Shown here: positions 19,016 to 29,125 of the stretch, piece after piece
Numbering within the stretch: the stretch's first letter is position 1
Layout: every line of letters starts with the position of its first letter
Made by a program: the position numbers and the translations under genes
The notes under the pieces: generated by a model
What the model was told of the DNA's origin: nothing
Seen by the model: only the letters and a program-made list of their open reading frames with translations
Databases searched by the model: none
Source: Pollutimonas nitritireducens
GTDB lineage: Bacteria; Pseudomonadota; Gammaproteobacteria; Burkholderiales; Burkholderiaceae_B
Assembly (NCBI RefSeq): GCF_002849615.1
Contig: NZ_PDNV01000001.1
Span: 454,520 to 518,519 of the forward strand
Reading direction: 5' to 3'
Length of the DNA: 64,000 bases

Positions 19016-21290
19016 TTAACTTGCTGTCTTTAGCTCGATACCACCCCGAAGAAGAAAGTCACTCAGCAGATTAGAAGCTTTGATGTTGACCCGGAACATC
19101 GGCAGCGGCTTACCTTCTAGGCCTTCAAAGTAGGCCATTGCCTTTTGCTGATCCAGCGTTCCCCGCAGGTCATCAAAGCGGCCATATTCATTGAGATTGG
19201 ATTCAGTGAGCTGGGTATTCATCAGGGCGATGAGCTTCGCTGGGTCCAGGCCGAGGCAAGAGACGATGGCCGCAATTTTCTCGTTCACGGCCTCTGCTTT
19301 GTAGTCGCTCAAGTAGTCGTGGAAGGTGCAGCATGGGTCGATCTGCACATCACCGCGCTGGATGTCGCGGAGAAAGATTTCGGCGATTTTTTGGTCTTCC
19401 TGTGAGAGCGATGTAAATGAGCGGTGCAAATCGGCCAAAGTGGCTTCCTTGGCTTGCTGATCGCCGCTTTGCAGCACTTTGAGATATTTTTCAAAGCGCG
19501 CGTTCATGTAGTCGGCGTCGATCTTGCCTGTGTCGATTTCGGTTATATGGCTATCAATATCGAAGGGAATATCCTCGCTGCCACCGCCGCCGCCACTGCC
19601 GCCGAGTTCTTTGTAGCGTTGCAGTAGCGTCAGATAGTGATGCTGGCTAAGGGCCAGCTGGACCCGCGTCGCGGGGTCTTCACCAAACTCATAAACCGAT
19701 TTCTCCCAGCTAAAGCCTTGGATCTTCGCAGCCTCTAAGATGGCGCTGAATTGGTTGAACTCCTTGGCAAAGGCCGCACGCGCTGCAAGGTCGTCCGGTA
19801 GCTTGGTGAAGTCCTCGATGCCTGCTGCGCTGAAGATGGCGTCGATTTCAGCAAAGCTAGCATTCATCCGCTCCAGGTTCATCGGCAACCGATCGGCGAA
19901 CAGGCCAATCGGTTTGTCGCCGGAATAAAGTTTCACGGCGGCCTCGACATTGCGCGTCATCGTATGGGGCTTGCGGTAGTAGCGGATGCTGCCAAAGGGC
20001 TTGTCTGGCCCGAACAGGCGATTGGTGCGCGAGAACGCCTGAATGATGTTTTCGTATTCCAGCAGCTTGTCGAGGTAGAGCGTATTCACCCATTTCGAGT
20101 CGAAACCGGTGAGCATCTGATTCACTACGATCAATAGGTCAAGTCGCTTGCCCGGCTCGGCCTCGATACGAATATAGGCCTTTTTATGCGCGAGGCGGTA
20201 GGCCAAGTCTTCCTTGAATTTCGCGTGCGTTCCGAGGTCAAACTTCTGCCCGTAGGCGGCGTTGTAATCCTCCAGAATCTCGACAAGTCCGTCCGTTTTA
20301 AACGCCGGATCACAGCCGCCGTCTTCGTCACTGATATTCGGATCAAAAAGTGCGGTGATCTTCAGCGCCGGGCACCGCGCCTTCATTAGGCGGTAGTAGG
20401 TGATGGCCTCTAGGATGCTGCTGGTGGCAAAGATGGCGTGGAATTTACTGCCTTGGCTCAGGGTCTCCCAGTTTGCTGCCATGTCGTCTATCACCGCATC
20501 CTGGTGCTGGGCGTGGCGGTATTGGCTGTTGGGCAGATGGTCTTCGATGCCTTTTTGATAGACGCCCGAAGCATCCCGATACCCCGCCATCGGCACATCG
20601 TTCATGTAACGATTGAAGACTTTCTTTTTCGCCGTATCGGCCAGCGCTTCAGTCACCGTTGTGGCTTTGGCTTTTTCCAGCGCAACGGCCTGCCGTAGGT
20701 CACGGTCGCGATAGGTGAGCATTTGGTACGGATCGAAGCCGAGGACGTTCTTGTCACGAATACCGTCGGCGATGCTGTAGCGGTGCAGCTCATCGCCGAA
20801 CACATCGGTGGTGGTGTTGTCCTTGCGGACGTTCTCCTTGTGGATGGGCGTGCCGCTGAAGCCGAACAAGATCGCGCCGGAAAAGCTCTTTTTGATATCA
20901 ATGAGCATGTCGCCAAACGTGGAGCGGTGACATTCATCAACGATGAACACGATGCGCTTGGCGCGCATGGTATCCAGATCGTGCGCCTTGAGGCCGTCTT
21001 CTTCATCCTTGAGCCTGCTCATCTTCTGGATGGAGCTGACGATCAGGGTATCGACGGGATCGGTGCTTTTGAGCTTCTTGACGAGAATGCCTGTGTGTTC
21101 CGTGGCCTGCACCTCGTTGCCGTCTCCGGCGAAATCACGGTAGGCCAGTAGCGTCTGCGTGCCCAGCTCGATACGGTCAAGCAAAAACACCACCTTGTCT
21201 GCGTCTTTGGAATTGGCGATGAGTTGGGCAGACTTGAAGCTGGTCATCGTCTTGCCTGATCCGGTGGTGTGCCAGATGTATCCTCGCGCA
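19016..21290 (-). pseudogene. hsdR: Type I restriction endonuclease subunit HsdR, N-terminally truncated
   Basis: About 755 residues of an HsdR motor subunit remain: motif I IWHTTGSGKT at the very start, the DECH box (IVDECHRSTFGD), motif III FSGTP, motif VI QAFSRTNR and the C-terminal helical domain. The N-terminal nuclease domain (some 250 or more residues in normal HsdR proteins) is gone, because near 21285 the frame runs straight into a thiolase-like fragment. No hsdM or hsdS is present, so a functional restriction system is very unlikely. The long open frame suggests the truncation is recent. The apparent first residues (MRDDEEAA) derive from the fused neighbour, not from HsdR. Confidence 0.85.
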
Positions 21291-21970
21291 GCTTCTTCAT
21301 CATCTCGCATATCGACATCACGACGTAGCTGTTGCCAGGTCCGCCGTAATAGGGTAAGCCGCCGGTCACAGTCAGCCCCCTGGGGTCGTCTTCGGAAATC
21401 CCCAACTCCTTGCAGGTGATCTCAACGGCGGAAGGAAAACAGCTGTATAGGTCGAAGTGATCGATATCGTCGATGCTTAATCCTGCCATCTCTAACGCCG
21501 ATCGAGACGCGATTCGGACCGCGGGCGACGAGCAAAGGTCGGCCTTTTCTGTCACGAACCAATGGTCGTTGGCATCAGCATATCCATGGAGGAACACCCA
21601 TTTTTCCCTCGGAATCCATTTCGCCCCTTACGATCTTCTCAGACGCCCAATTTGCAGCGTACTGGGGCATGTTGCCGCTGTACCAGGTGTAAACATTCCG
21701 CTTAGGCGTGATGTTCAGCCGGTTGGCAACACTCTTTGGGGGATTCGTAGAGCTTCCAAAGCCATGGCTAAATCGTGGCGACGTATCAGCATGCGACCGA
21801 ATCACAACCAGCGTATCGATACTGTCTCTGAACGCTTCGGACTGCGTGTCGGCCAGCGCAAGGTCGGCTGCTTCAGCCAACAAATCATATCTTGACCTGT
21901 CGGTGCGGGGCACTCGGCCCCGATCTGTGATGCAGCCAACACCAACAATAATTGGCGTTCTCGGATTCAT
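21285..21970 (-). pseudogene. Thiolase-like (acetyl-CoA acetyltransferase / lipid-transfer type) gene, internally deleted and 3'-truncated
   Basis: The 5' part starts at 21970 (MNPRTPIIVGVG) and continues to about 21610. The reading then jumps frame to a segment starting EKWVFLHGYADANDHW, runs through DLYSCFPSAVEI and GGPGNSYVV, and stops at the hsdR junction. Normal family members are about 500 residues long; the two pieces give about 230, so a central block is missing. A ribosome-binding site (GAGGGAA) precedes the start. It follows the truncated Bug gene after 12 bases, so the pair was once an operon like those of the island to the right. Confidence 0.75.
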
Positions 21971-21981
21971 ATTCCCTTCCC

Positions 21982-22878
21982 TCAGTTCGGCTTGATGTTG
22001 GCTTGCTGGATAACTTGACCCCACCGAGGAATTTCACTCTTAACGAATGCCTTGCTTTCGGCTGCGTTGGAATTGATGACGCGACCGCCAATGGTGCTGA
22101 CTTTCTCGTTGACTGCAGCGGAGTTCAAGCTTGTGGAAATCGACTTTTCGATTCTTTCCGTGACTTTCGGATCAAGGCCCTTAGGTGCTGCAAGGCCGAA
22201 CCACGCTTCCTTCACAGGCAGGTCATACCCTAACTCTGAAAGCGTGGGCACGTCCGGCAACATAGTCAGCCTGTCTTTCGACGTCACCGCCAGCACGGTC
22301 ACTTTGCCGGTGGGGATGTGTTGTGCGATTGAAGAATAGCTGCTGATGCCAAGCGGCGCGTGACCGCCGAGGACATCGGTGACAGCGGGCGCCTCGCCCT
22401 TGTACGGGATATGCGAAACCTCAATCTGCGCAGCATTCGTGAAGCTCTCGGCCATCAAGTGAACCGCAGTACCGTAGCCGCCGTTTGCCATGCTGAGCTT
22501 TTCGCCGCCGCCCTCGGCTCTTTTCATCAAGTCTTCAAAAGACTTAAGTCCGGAACTCTCACTGGCAATGATCATGTAGGGTACGGCGAACATCACGGCC
22601 AACTGGTCAAAGTCGCTTTCCGGGTCGTAGCCGATATCTTTATAAAGAAACTTGTTGGCCGCCATGGTGCCGTTTGTCGTGACTCCGAGGGTGTAGCCGT
22701 CAGGAGCCGCCTGGCTCAGGAACTTGGCCCCAAGGCTGCCGCCCACGCCTGGCTTGTTCTCCACAATGATCGTTTGGCCCAGGTCGTTTGACATCTCCTG
22801 AGCGACGATGCGACTAACCACATCGGTAATTCCGCCCGCAGCAAACGGTACGATGACTCTCAACGATTTGTTGGGGTA
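21982..22878 (-). pseudogene. Bug/TctC-type solute-binding protein lacking its signal peptide
   Basis: The frame covers the mature part of a tripartite tricarboxylate receptor: it begins YPNKSLRVIVPFAAGGITDVVSR, continues with VENKPGVGGSLGAKFL and ends with SEIPRWGQVIQQANIKPN. Immediately before the Tyr codon is an in-frame TGA, and the DNA upstream does not encode a signal sequence, so a breakpoint sits at about 22879. Without export the protein cannot work as a periplasmic receptor. A good sigma54 promoter (23125-23141) points at it from 250 bases away, showing what the intact gene was controlled by. Confidence 0.8.
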
Positions 22879-23124
22879 TCACAGCGTAAATACCGGTCTT
22901 CAGTGTTAGGGTCGGATTTGCCTGTATGGGTCTGCCGAATGTGCAGAAGAACGCGCGGGCATCAGACCGGACCACGTTTCCATCATGAAATCCGTTTAGT
23001 ATTCATTCTGGAATGCTCGCATATCGCGTCCTTACGCTTGCCAATTTGACTATTTTCTTCGGCCCCTTGTCGTTTATACAGAACAACCCCATATTCACCA
23101 TAATGAGCACATGCCGATGGTGTA

Positions 23125-23141
23125 AGCAAGGACTATGCCAG
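23125..23141 (-). promoter_or_regulatory. sigma54 promoter, orphaned ahead of the truncated Bug gene
   Basis: On the minus strand the sequence reads CTGGCAT-AGTCC-TTGCT, matching YTGGCAY-N5-TTGCW in all conserved positions. The first gene downstream is the headless Bug reading frame at 22878. Confidence 0.8.
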
Positions 23142-23261
23142 TTCGTCATCACTTCTTTGAATTTCCAGTTGATTCTGATGGAATCCGTTCAGCAAAGCCG
23201 TGCTGCGACCGCACAGTTGCAGCAACACTATGTCTAGTTTTATGACACAATGTCCGGTATA

Positions 23262-23278
23262 AAGACACGATGTGTCTT
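23262..23278. promoter_or_regulatory. Candidate activator site: perfect 7+3+7 palindrome
   Basis: AAGACAC-GAT-GTGTCTT is a perfect inverted repeat located 121 bases upstream of the -24 box of the sigma54 promoter at 23125-23141, a usual distance for an enhancer-binding protein. The binding protein is unknown. Confidence 0.5.
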
Positions 23279-23341
23279 GTCTGTGTCGTTTCGAGTCTCG
23301 GGAGCCCGACAAGGTGAGTAAGTGCACTGGGAACCTTGCTA

Positions 23342-24149
23342 TTACCCACATCTTTTGACGATTTGCGCGCCCAGTAGCAAATCGCTAAGCCGACGCATGC
23401 CTCTCCAGATAAACAAGTTGCCCGGAGGCGGATCATGTGCTCGCGCGAGATAGCCGCCAAGCCGAGCGAGGCAAATCAGGTAGTCTTTCAGACGAGACTG
23501 GTGCGTTAACGGCGTGTGCCACTGCTGCGATATCTTGCGCAAGACGAGTCTTTCGCAGGCGGTAAATGCCACCTCGGGTGGTGCTCTGGGGGCCGAGCGC
23601 TGAATCATGGTGAGCCAGAAGATACGCCAGCTCACAATGCAGCACAGGGCGATCAGGTTAACGCGACGTTGCGCCGTGCGAAGCTTGGACTGCTCAACCC
23701 TGCAGCCTGATTTCAGGATGTAGTGGAACACTTCGGTTTTCCAGCGTAATGCATACCAACGCAGCTTCTCGATGGCCTCGGTTCGAGTGCATACCGGCAT
23801 ATCCGTTACCAGCTTCCAGCCGATGGGATCTCGCCCTTTAGGCTTGTCCTTTTCTCGAGCGTGAATGACGGTCGCCGTCAATTCAGGATACCGGCTGCGC
23901 TTAGCGCGCGACGGCAGAAGGCGCAAACGCACATCTCCTGCGCCACTGTGTGCGTGCCATCGCCACAGAGCCGATCAGCACACGTGCGCACCAGAAAGTG
24001 TGTGCCTAACTCTTGAGCGGTACTGAATAATTCATAGATGTCGCATTCATGATCGCCAACGTGAATGCATTCATCTGGGCAACCTAGCAATGCTGTTGAT
24101 TGCTGCACGTTTTGCAACCAGCGGATACTGTCCTTTTGCTCAATTGGGT
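23342..24149 (-). pseudogene. IS4-family transposase remnant
   Basis: Two frames belong to one transposase. The upstream piece (IEQKDSIRWLQNVQQST ... HECDIYELF ... HFLVRTCADRLCGDG) contains the DDE-domain stretch. The downstream piece begins RLRLLPSRAKRSRYPEL and carries KLRWYALRWKTEVFHYILKSGC, the YREK-like region of Tn5/IS4 enzymes. The frames are joined at about 23930 with loss of some residues, and the N-terminus is cut off by the end of the IS21 fragment near 24149. The element is dead. No terminal repeats could be identified with confidence. Confidence 0.75.
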
Positions 24150-25258
24150 ATTCCGGCCTATCGTGACCGGCCATTCTGGTCCATCGCGACCACCCATTCC
24201 GGTCTATCGTGACCGATTTCCGGGGACACCGGAATCGGCGGTCATGATGCCGGAATCAGCGGTCACGATACCGGAACGGCGTCGTATCGCGCAGGAATGA
24301 TGTTACGCATATAGCAACCAACCGAGTACGCTGCCAGCTTTTGTCTGGAGACAGCGTGCCGGTATTAAGGATCACTATGCGTAAGATAAAAGACGTACTG
24401 CGTTTAAAGCTGGACGCCAAGCTCTCGCACCAGCAGATCGCCACGGCGCTGGGCATTTCAAAGGGTGTCGTCACCAAGTATGTCGGCTTGGCGGGCGCGG
24501 CAGGCCTAGACTGGCCGACCGTGCAAGCATTGGACGAAGCCGCCCTGAAGCGGCGCCTGCTGGGGGCCCCAGAACAGCCCCGCGACCACGTGCAGCCGGA
24601 CTACGGGCGCCTGCACCAGGCGCTGCGCCACAAGGGCATGACATTGATGCTGCTGAGGGAGGAGCGCCGCGCCGACCACGCCGATGCGCACACCTACAGC
24701 TACTCGCAGTTCTGCGAGAATTACCGACGCTTCGCCAAGCAACTTAAGCACTCGATGCGTCAGATACACCGGGCCGGCGAGAAGCTGTTCATCGACTACG
24801 CGGGCCCCACCATTGCGCTGACCGACGGCAGTCGCGCCCACATCTTCGTGGGGGCGCTGGGCGCCTCGAGCTATACCTATGCCTGTGCCACGCCGCGTGA
24901 AACGATGGCCGACTGGATCGAATCGACGGCTCGCGCGCTGGCCTTCATCGGGGGTTGTCCGCAGTTGATCGTACCGGATAACCCGCGCGCCATGATCTCG
25001 CAGGCAGATCGCTACGAGCCGCGCAGCAACGACACAGTGCTCGACTTCGCACGCCACTATGGCACGTCGATCCTTCCGGCGCGGCCCCGTCATCCGCAGG
25101 ACAAAGCCAAAGCGGAGTTGGCCGTTCAAGTGGTCGAACGCTGGATCATGGCGCGGCTGCGCCACCAGAAGTTCGCCAGCGTGCACGAGGTCAATACGGC
25201 GATGGCGCCGTTGCTTACGCGTCTGAATGACAAGCCGTTCCAGAAGCTGCCGGGCAGC
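24150..25258 (+). mobile_element. IS21-family element, 5' half only
   Basis: The left end (about 24150-24290) carries several copies of a CCGGTCTATCGTGACC-like repeat in both orientations, the multiple terminal repeats known for IS21 elements. istA follows at 24377. The element is cut inside istA at about 25258, where it meets the end of xdhC. istB and the right end are missing. It had inserted into, or recombined with, the IS4 remnant. Confidence 0.75.
24377..25258 (+). pseudogene. istA: IstA-type IS21 transposase, 3'-truncated
   Basis: About 294 of the roughly 500 residues remain. The N-terminus (MRKIKDVLRLKLDAKLSHQQIATALGIS) is a helix-turn-helix, and the catalytic RNase H-like domain is partly kept (KLFIDYAGPTIALTD, VPDNPRAMIS, HPQDKAKAE). 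The ATG at 24377 follows an AAGG site. After KLPGS at 25258 the frame continues for another ~100 codons, but those are antisense to xdhC and are not IstA. Without istB and the C-terminus it is inactive. Confidence 0.85.
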
Positions 25259-26311
25259 ATCGAATGGGCCTTCTGTTGCAACGAGATCGTCGGTCCGCGT
25301 GGCTGCAGCTTCTTGCTGTTTCTTGGCCTGAGCGACGGACCATTCGCGAGGCAGACGTATGCCGTTTTTAACGGCAAGTATTTCCGCCATCACGCTTACG
25401 GCGATTTCGGCCGGCGTCTTGCTGCCGATGTAGATTCCCACGGGGCCCCGAAGGCGTTCGAGCGACGCCTGCGTCTCGTCGAAATGCTCGATCATCCGGG
25501 CGCGCCGGCTGTCGTTGTTGCGTCGCGAGCCAATGGCACCCACGTAGAATGCGGAGCTGCGAAGCGCCTCTAGTAGTGCCAGGTCATCGAGCTTTGGATC
25601 GTGGCTGAGCGCGACGATGCAGCTGCGCTGATCGGGGCGGAAGGCTACGACCGCATCGTCGGGCATTTCGACGACTTTCTGCACGCCAGGTAATGACCAT
25701 GCATCCATGTATTCCACCCGTGGATCGCATATCGTCACGGAGAATCCGTTGAACAGCGCCATCGTGGACAGGTACTCGGTTAGCATTCCCGCTTCGATCA
25801 GGAGCATGCGGTACTCGGGGCCGAAGATACTCGTGAGGTAGCTGCCATCGAACCGCAGCTGTTCGGGTGCATCGGCATGTTCGAGTGTGACGCTCCCGTC
25901 GAGACAGCAGACAGTGCGGCGCACAAGCTCGCCGGTCTCCAGCCTTCGCACTAGCTCGCCCAATGATTCGTGTTGCGGGCCGAACTCCAGCAGCAGTTCC
26001 AGTGTGCCGCCGCACGGAAGCCCGAACCGGTGCGCTTCGTCGGCACTCACGCCATAGCGCAGCACTTGTGGAGACTCGCAAGGAATACCTTGTACTCCGT
26101 GAGCGCGTGTATAGCGGAAAATCAGATCGTCCTCGATACATCTTCCGGAGACGGAGCCCACGGCGCGCCCATCCTCGCGTAACGCCATCATTGCCCCTAC
26201 CGGCCGTGGTGAGGATCCCCAGGTTCTAATGACTGTCGCCAGCAGAGCCCGATGACCGTCAGCGCGCCAGTCCCGCAAGGTGCGCAGGACGCCGACATCA
26301 ATAGTTTCCAT
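25259..26311 (-). CDS. xdhC: XdhC/CoxI family molybdenum-enzyme maturation protein, C-terminus altered
   Basis: XdhC proteins bind the molybdenum cofactor and insert it into xanthine dehydrogenase-type enzymes. The visible ~350 residues include the N-terminal XdhC domain (TWGSSPRPVGAMMA, GSVSGRCIED, GLPCGGTLELLLE) and the Rossmann-type C-terminal domain (SHDPKLDDLALLEAL, YVGAIGSRRN, GIYIGSKTPAEIAVSVMAEIL). The native end is lost: the frame runs on through antisense IS21 DNA to 24506, giving an artificial 612-residue frame. The start at 26311 overlaps the end of a mobA-like remnant by 14 bases. No molybdenum hydroxylase subunits are present, so its function here is doubtful. Confidence 0.75.
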
Positions 26312-26740
26312 TCGCCTCTCTCTCGTTTGGCTGGCTTCGAGCACGAAGTAGCGCTTCTGCGTTGGCTAAGTCCTCCATCGTATCCACGTCCATCACAATG
26401 CCCATGTCATCCAGGGGTAGATCCAGCACCGCGCCAGATGAACGGCGGTTTCTTACTACGGTTGCGGCGCCAGTATCGCTGGACAGATGCATCAGCGCAT
26501 TGAAGCATTCCGCTCCAAACCCGACGGGGTGGCCCTGGCGTTCGCGCCAGCTCGGCACGACAACGTATGCGGCGCTAGTGCCTGCGCCACACAGCGCAAA
26601 CTTTTTGATGTGATCAAAGGCGAGTCACTTGGCAAGATGAGCCATCCCGGTGCTTCGGCCGTGGCGGCTACTCCTGCGGCGATGGAGTCACCCATGCTCG
26701 ACCCGGCTGCATGGGTGTCAGGAGGCTCAACGCTGTGCTT
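26298..26740 (-). pseudogene. MobA-like molybdenum cofactor nucleotidyltransferase, truncated and frameshifted
   Basis: The C-terminal half of a MocA/MobA-type enzyme is split between two frames: THAAGSSMGDSIAAGV ... GWLILPSDSPLI (upstream) and PSWRERQGHPVGFGAECF ... LPLDDMGIVMDVDTMEDL (downstream), with the shift at about 26570. The N-terminal nucleotide-binding part is absent beyond about 26740. It would have formed an operon with xdhC, so a molybdo-hydroxylase locus once stood here. Confidence 0.75.
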
Positions 26741-27329
26741 TTTAAAAGCGTATCAACCGTTAGATTTAAACACGGTGCTGTTTATAGATGGTATGCGGTT
26801 ATGAGCAACATTCATGAAAGGATGCTCTCTTCGGGTCTCCGCCAGTGGCGATTTGTCAATATCGTCGTTACCCAATTTTGGGTTTTAGCGTCGATCTAGA
26901 GCGGGCGTGACGGTTTGACGGCACTTACTTTGCAGGGGAATAAGCGATAAGCCGGAAAGCAGTGGCGGGCTCATTGTGGCAGCCATTCAACTCTCCATCA
27001 TGCCGGGAGTGCACAGGGCGGATTGCTCCTGGATCACATGCCGATCGCGGCAACGCTGCTCGGCGGTAGGGCTCTTTTGGTTCTGGCGTCGCTTATTGTC
27101 GGGAATGGTGGCCATGTCAAATCACAAGCTTTCTAATCGATGATAAATCGAAGACTACTATCAAACCAAATATTTGCCATGGTATTTGTCGGAGCCAATT
27201 GTGCTGGGTGATCACACATCACTCGAGGACTTCACGCCGACGTCAAAAAGCATGTACGCTTGAGCTGTGAAGTCCGTACAGGCCTTGCGCATGGGGAAAG
27301 TACGTCCAGAGCCAGAGCTAGAGCGCCCG
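26741..27329. other. Non-coding stretch
   Basis: There is no gene, repeat or recognisable domain. Short open frames lack ribosome-binding sites and recognisable products. The stretch is AT-richer than the core genes. Confidence 0.5.
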
Positions 27330-27690
27330 GGCGCGTGTGCGCGGTAGATGGATTTTTGTCTGTCGCAAAAAGCAAACGGTTCCAAGTCTGTGGCGACCAT
27401 TCCCATTAATGTCCAAGTTAACGGCTCGTAGCGCGTTGGTGAAGATGGGCGAACTCATGTGCAGCGCGCCCTGCAGGTCGCGCCCCAGGGTCACGCAGTA
27501 GAATTTGGCGATGGCTTCCCGTTCAGTGCTCGCTGCATACAGCGTGGGGATAACAGCGCCAGTATCCGCCTGGCGGAGCGGACTGAACCTACCATTACCC
27601 AACTCCGAGTCATTAAACCGGTTCGCCGCGTACTTGCCGCTATCTCGATCATACGGCCGCCACCAATGTCGCTGTGGAAGACAAGTGTAT
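27330..27690 (-). pseudogene. RES-domain protein fragment
   Basis: One frame reads WRPYDRDSGKYAANRFND then GNGRFSPLRQADTGAVIPTLYAASTEREAIA, which is the N-terminal pattern of RES-domain proteins (the toxin part of RES-Xre modules, or free-standing). After AIAKFY the similarity fades, and no antitoxin or proper start is present. The call rests on the RFSP ... IPTLYAAST..A pattern only. Confidence 0.5.
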
Positions 27691-27764
27691 TTGCCGAGTG
27701 CAGGTTCTTCTTGTAATTGACACGCCGGCGACTATCCGCAAGGCCTATACACATGTGATGCAAC

Positions 27765-27781
27765 CTGGCATTGAACTTGCT
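27765..27781 (+). promoter_or_regulatory. sigma54 promoter for the CoA-transferase/DUF2889 unit
   Basis: The motif CTGGCAT-TGAAC-TTGCT ends about 105 bases ahead of the CoA-transferase ATG at 27886. Every conserved -24 and -12 base is present. Confidence 0.8.
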
Positions 27782-27885
27782 TCGAATTATTTTAAGGAAA
27801 ATTACCAAGTAAGGTTTTCTTCCCAGGGTCCACGGCGTTTAGTACGATCCGATGGGGCGGTAGTGAACTTGTGTAGAGGAATCGT

Positions 27886-29073
27886 ATGTCCGGTCCGTTA
27901 TCTGGAATCAAGATCGTTGATCTAACGTCAATGGTGATGGGGCCCTATGCCACGCAAATTTTCGGTGACATGGGTGCCGACGTAATCAAAGTGGAAAGCC
28001 CCCAGGGCGACATCATGCGACATATGGGCGTCGGCCGTAGCGAAGCGATGGGGCCAATTCATTTGGCCGTCAACCGCAACAAAAAAAGCCTGATGCTCAA
28101 TCTGCGTTTACCCGCTGCACATGAGGCGCTACTCCGAGTTATCGAAAAGGCTGATGTTTTCGTGCACTCCATGCGTCCTGCTGCGATTGAACGTCTCCAT
28201 CTGGATTATTCGCGGATCAAGGAGATCAATCCAAACATTGTTTATTGCGGCGCCTATGGCTTTGGCAAGGACGGCCCTTATGCTGAAGAACCTGCTTACG
28301 ATGACATGATTCAGGGGCTTTCAGGCCTGTGCGCCGTCAACGCGGGTTTGGCAGGCGAACCGCGCTTCACACCCTCTATCGTTGCGGACAAGGTTGCAGG
28401 CCTTACCATTGCATACAGCGTTCTTGGCGCGTTGTTCCATAAGCTTCGGACGGGGGAGGGGCAGAGCATTGAAGTACCCATGTTCGAATCCTTCACGTCG
28501 TTCATGCTGGTCGAGCATATGGGAGAGCGCACGTTTGACCCCACAAAGGGTGCCGCAGGCTACTCGCGCGTACTCAGCCAGCTTCGCAAACCTCACCGTA
28601 CCCAAGATGGCTATTTATGCGTGTTGCCGTACACCGACAAGAACTGGCAGGATTTCTTCAGATTGGTCGATCGCAATGATTTGGCGACAGACGACCGTTA
28701 CGCGACGGCAAACAGTCGCAGTCAAAATTATGAAAGCTTATATAAGACCCTTGGCGAAATCCTGGCGCAGCGCACATCGGAAGAATGGCTCAGTCGATTG
28801 AAACCGCTCAGTATTCCGGTGGCCAGGGTCAATACGCTTGAGGATCTATTCGCTGACCCACACCTGTCTGCGGTAGGTTTGTTCAGTCAAATGTCGCACC
28901 CAAGCGAGGGTGCGGTGACACAGATGCGGCCGCCCGTCAGCTTCGAAAAAACACCTAGCGAAATTACACGCCTGGCGCCATGCTTGGGCGAGCACAGCCG
29001 CGAGGTACTTGCCGAAGCGGGTCTTTCGGACAGTGAGATCGCGGCCCTCGTCGAAGCTGGCGCAACGTGCTAA
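27886..29073 (+). CDS. Family III (CaiB/BaiF) CoA-transferase
   Basis: These enzymes move CoA between carboxylic acids through an aspartyl intermediate. The 395-residue product has the family's opening (LSGIKIVDLTSMVMGPYATQIFGDMGADVIK) and the catalytic Asp168 in PSIVADKVAG, the position matching Asp169 of formyl-CoA transferase. An AGAGGA site precedes the start, and a sigma54 promoter lies upstream. The next gene, 52 bases on, encodes a DUF2889 protein. The acid it activates is unknown; it is one of five intact paralogues in the window that differ clearly in sequence, which suggests different substrates. Confidence 0.92.
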   Translation: MSGPLSGIKIVDLTSMVMGPYATQIFGDMGADVIKVESPQGDIMRHMGVGRSEAMGPIHLAVNRNKKSLMLNLRLPAAHEALLRVIEKADVFVHSMRPAAIERLHLDYSRIKEINPNIVYCGAYGFGKDGPYAEEPAYDDMIQGLSGLCAVNAGLAGEPRFTPSIVADKVAGLTIAYSVLGALFHKLRTGEGQSIEVPMFESFTSFMLVEHMGERTFDPTKGAAGYSRVLSQLRKPHRTQDGYLCVLPYTDKNWQDFFRLVDRNDLATDDRYATANSRSQNYESLYKTLGEILAQRTSEEWLSRLKPLSIPVARVNTLEDLFADPHLSAVGLFSQMSHPSEGAVTQMRPPVSFEKTPSEITRLAPCLGEHSREVLAEAGLSDSEIAALVEAGATC

Positions 29074-29125
29074 CAACAGGTAAGCGTTAATAAGAAATTA
29101 AGCACGCCAAACCCGGAGACTGTAT

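Larger units (their letters stand above)
22879..23341. other. Non-coding region with an orphan sigma54 promoter and a palindrome
   Basis: No gene is seen in this 463-base stretch. It contains the leftward sigma54 promoter at 23125-23141 and, 121 bases upstream of it, the perfect palindrome AAGACAC-GAT-GTGTCTT. The part between the promoter and the headless Bug gene appears to be filler from the deletion. Confidence 0.5.

Noticed and set aside
24150..24290. Repeated CCGGTCTATCGTGACC-like units as a CRISPR array
   Set aside because: The units are imperfect, in both orientations and unevenly spaced; they are IS21 terminal repeats.
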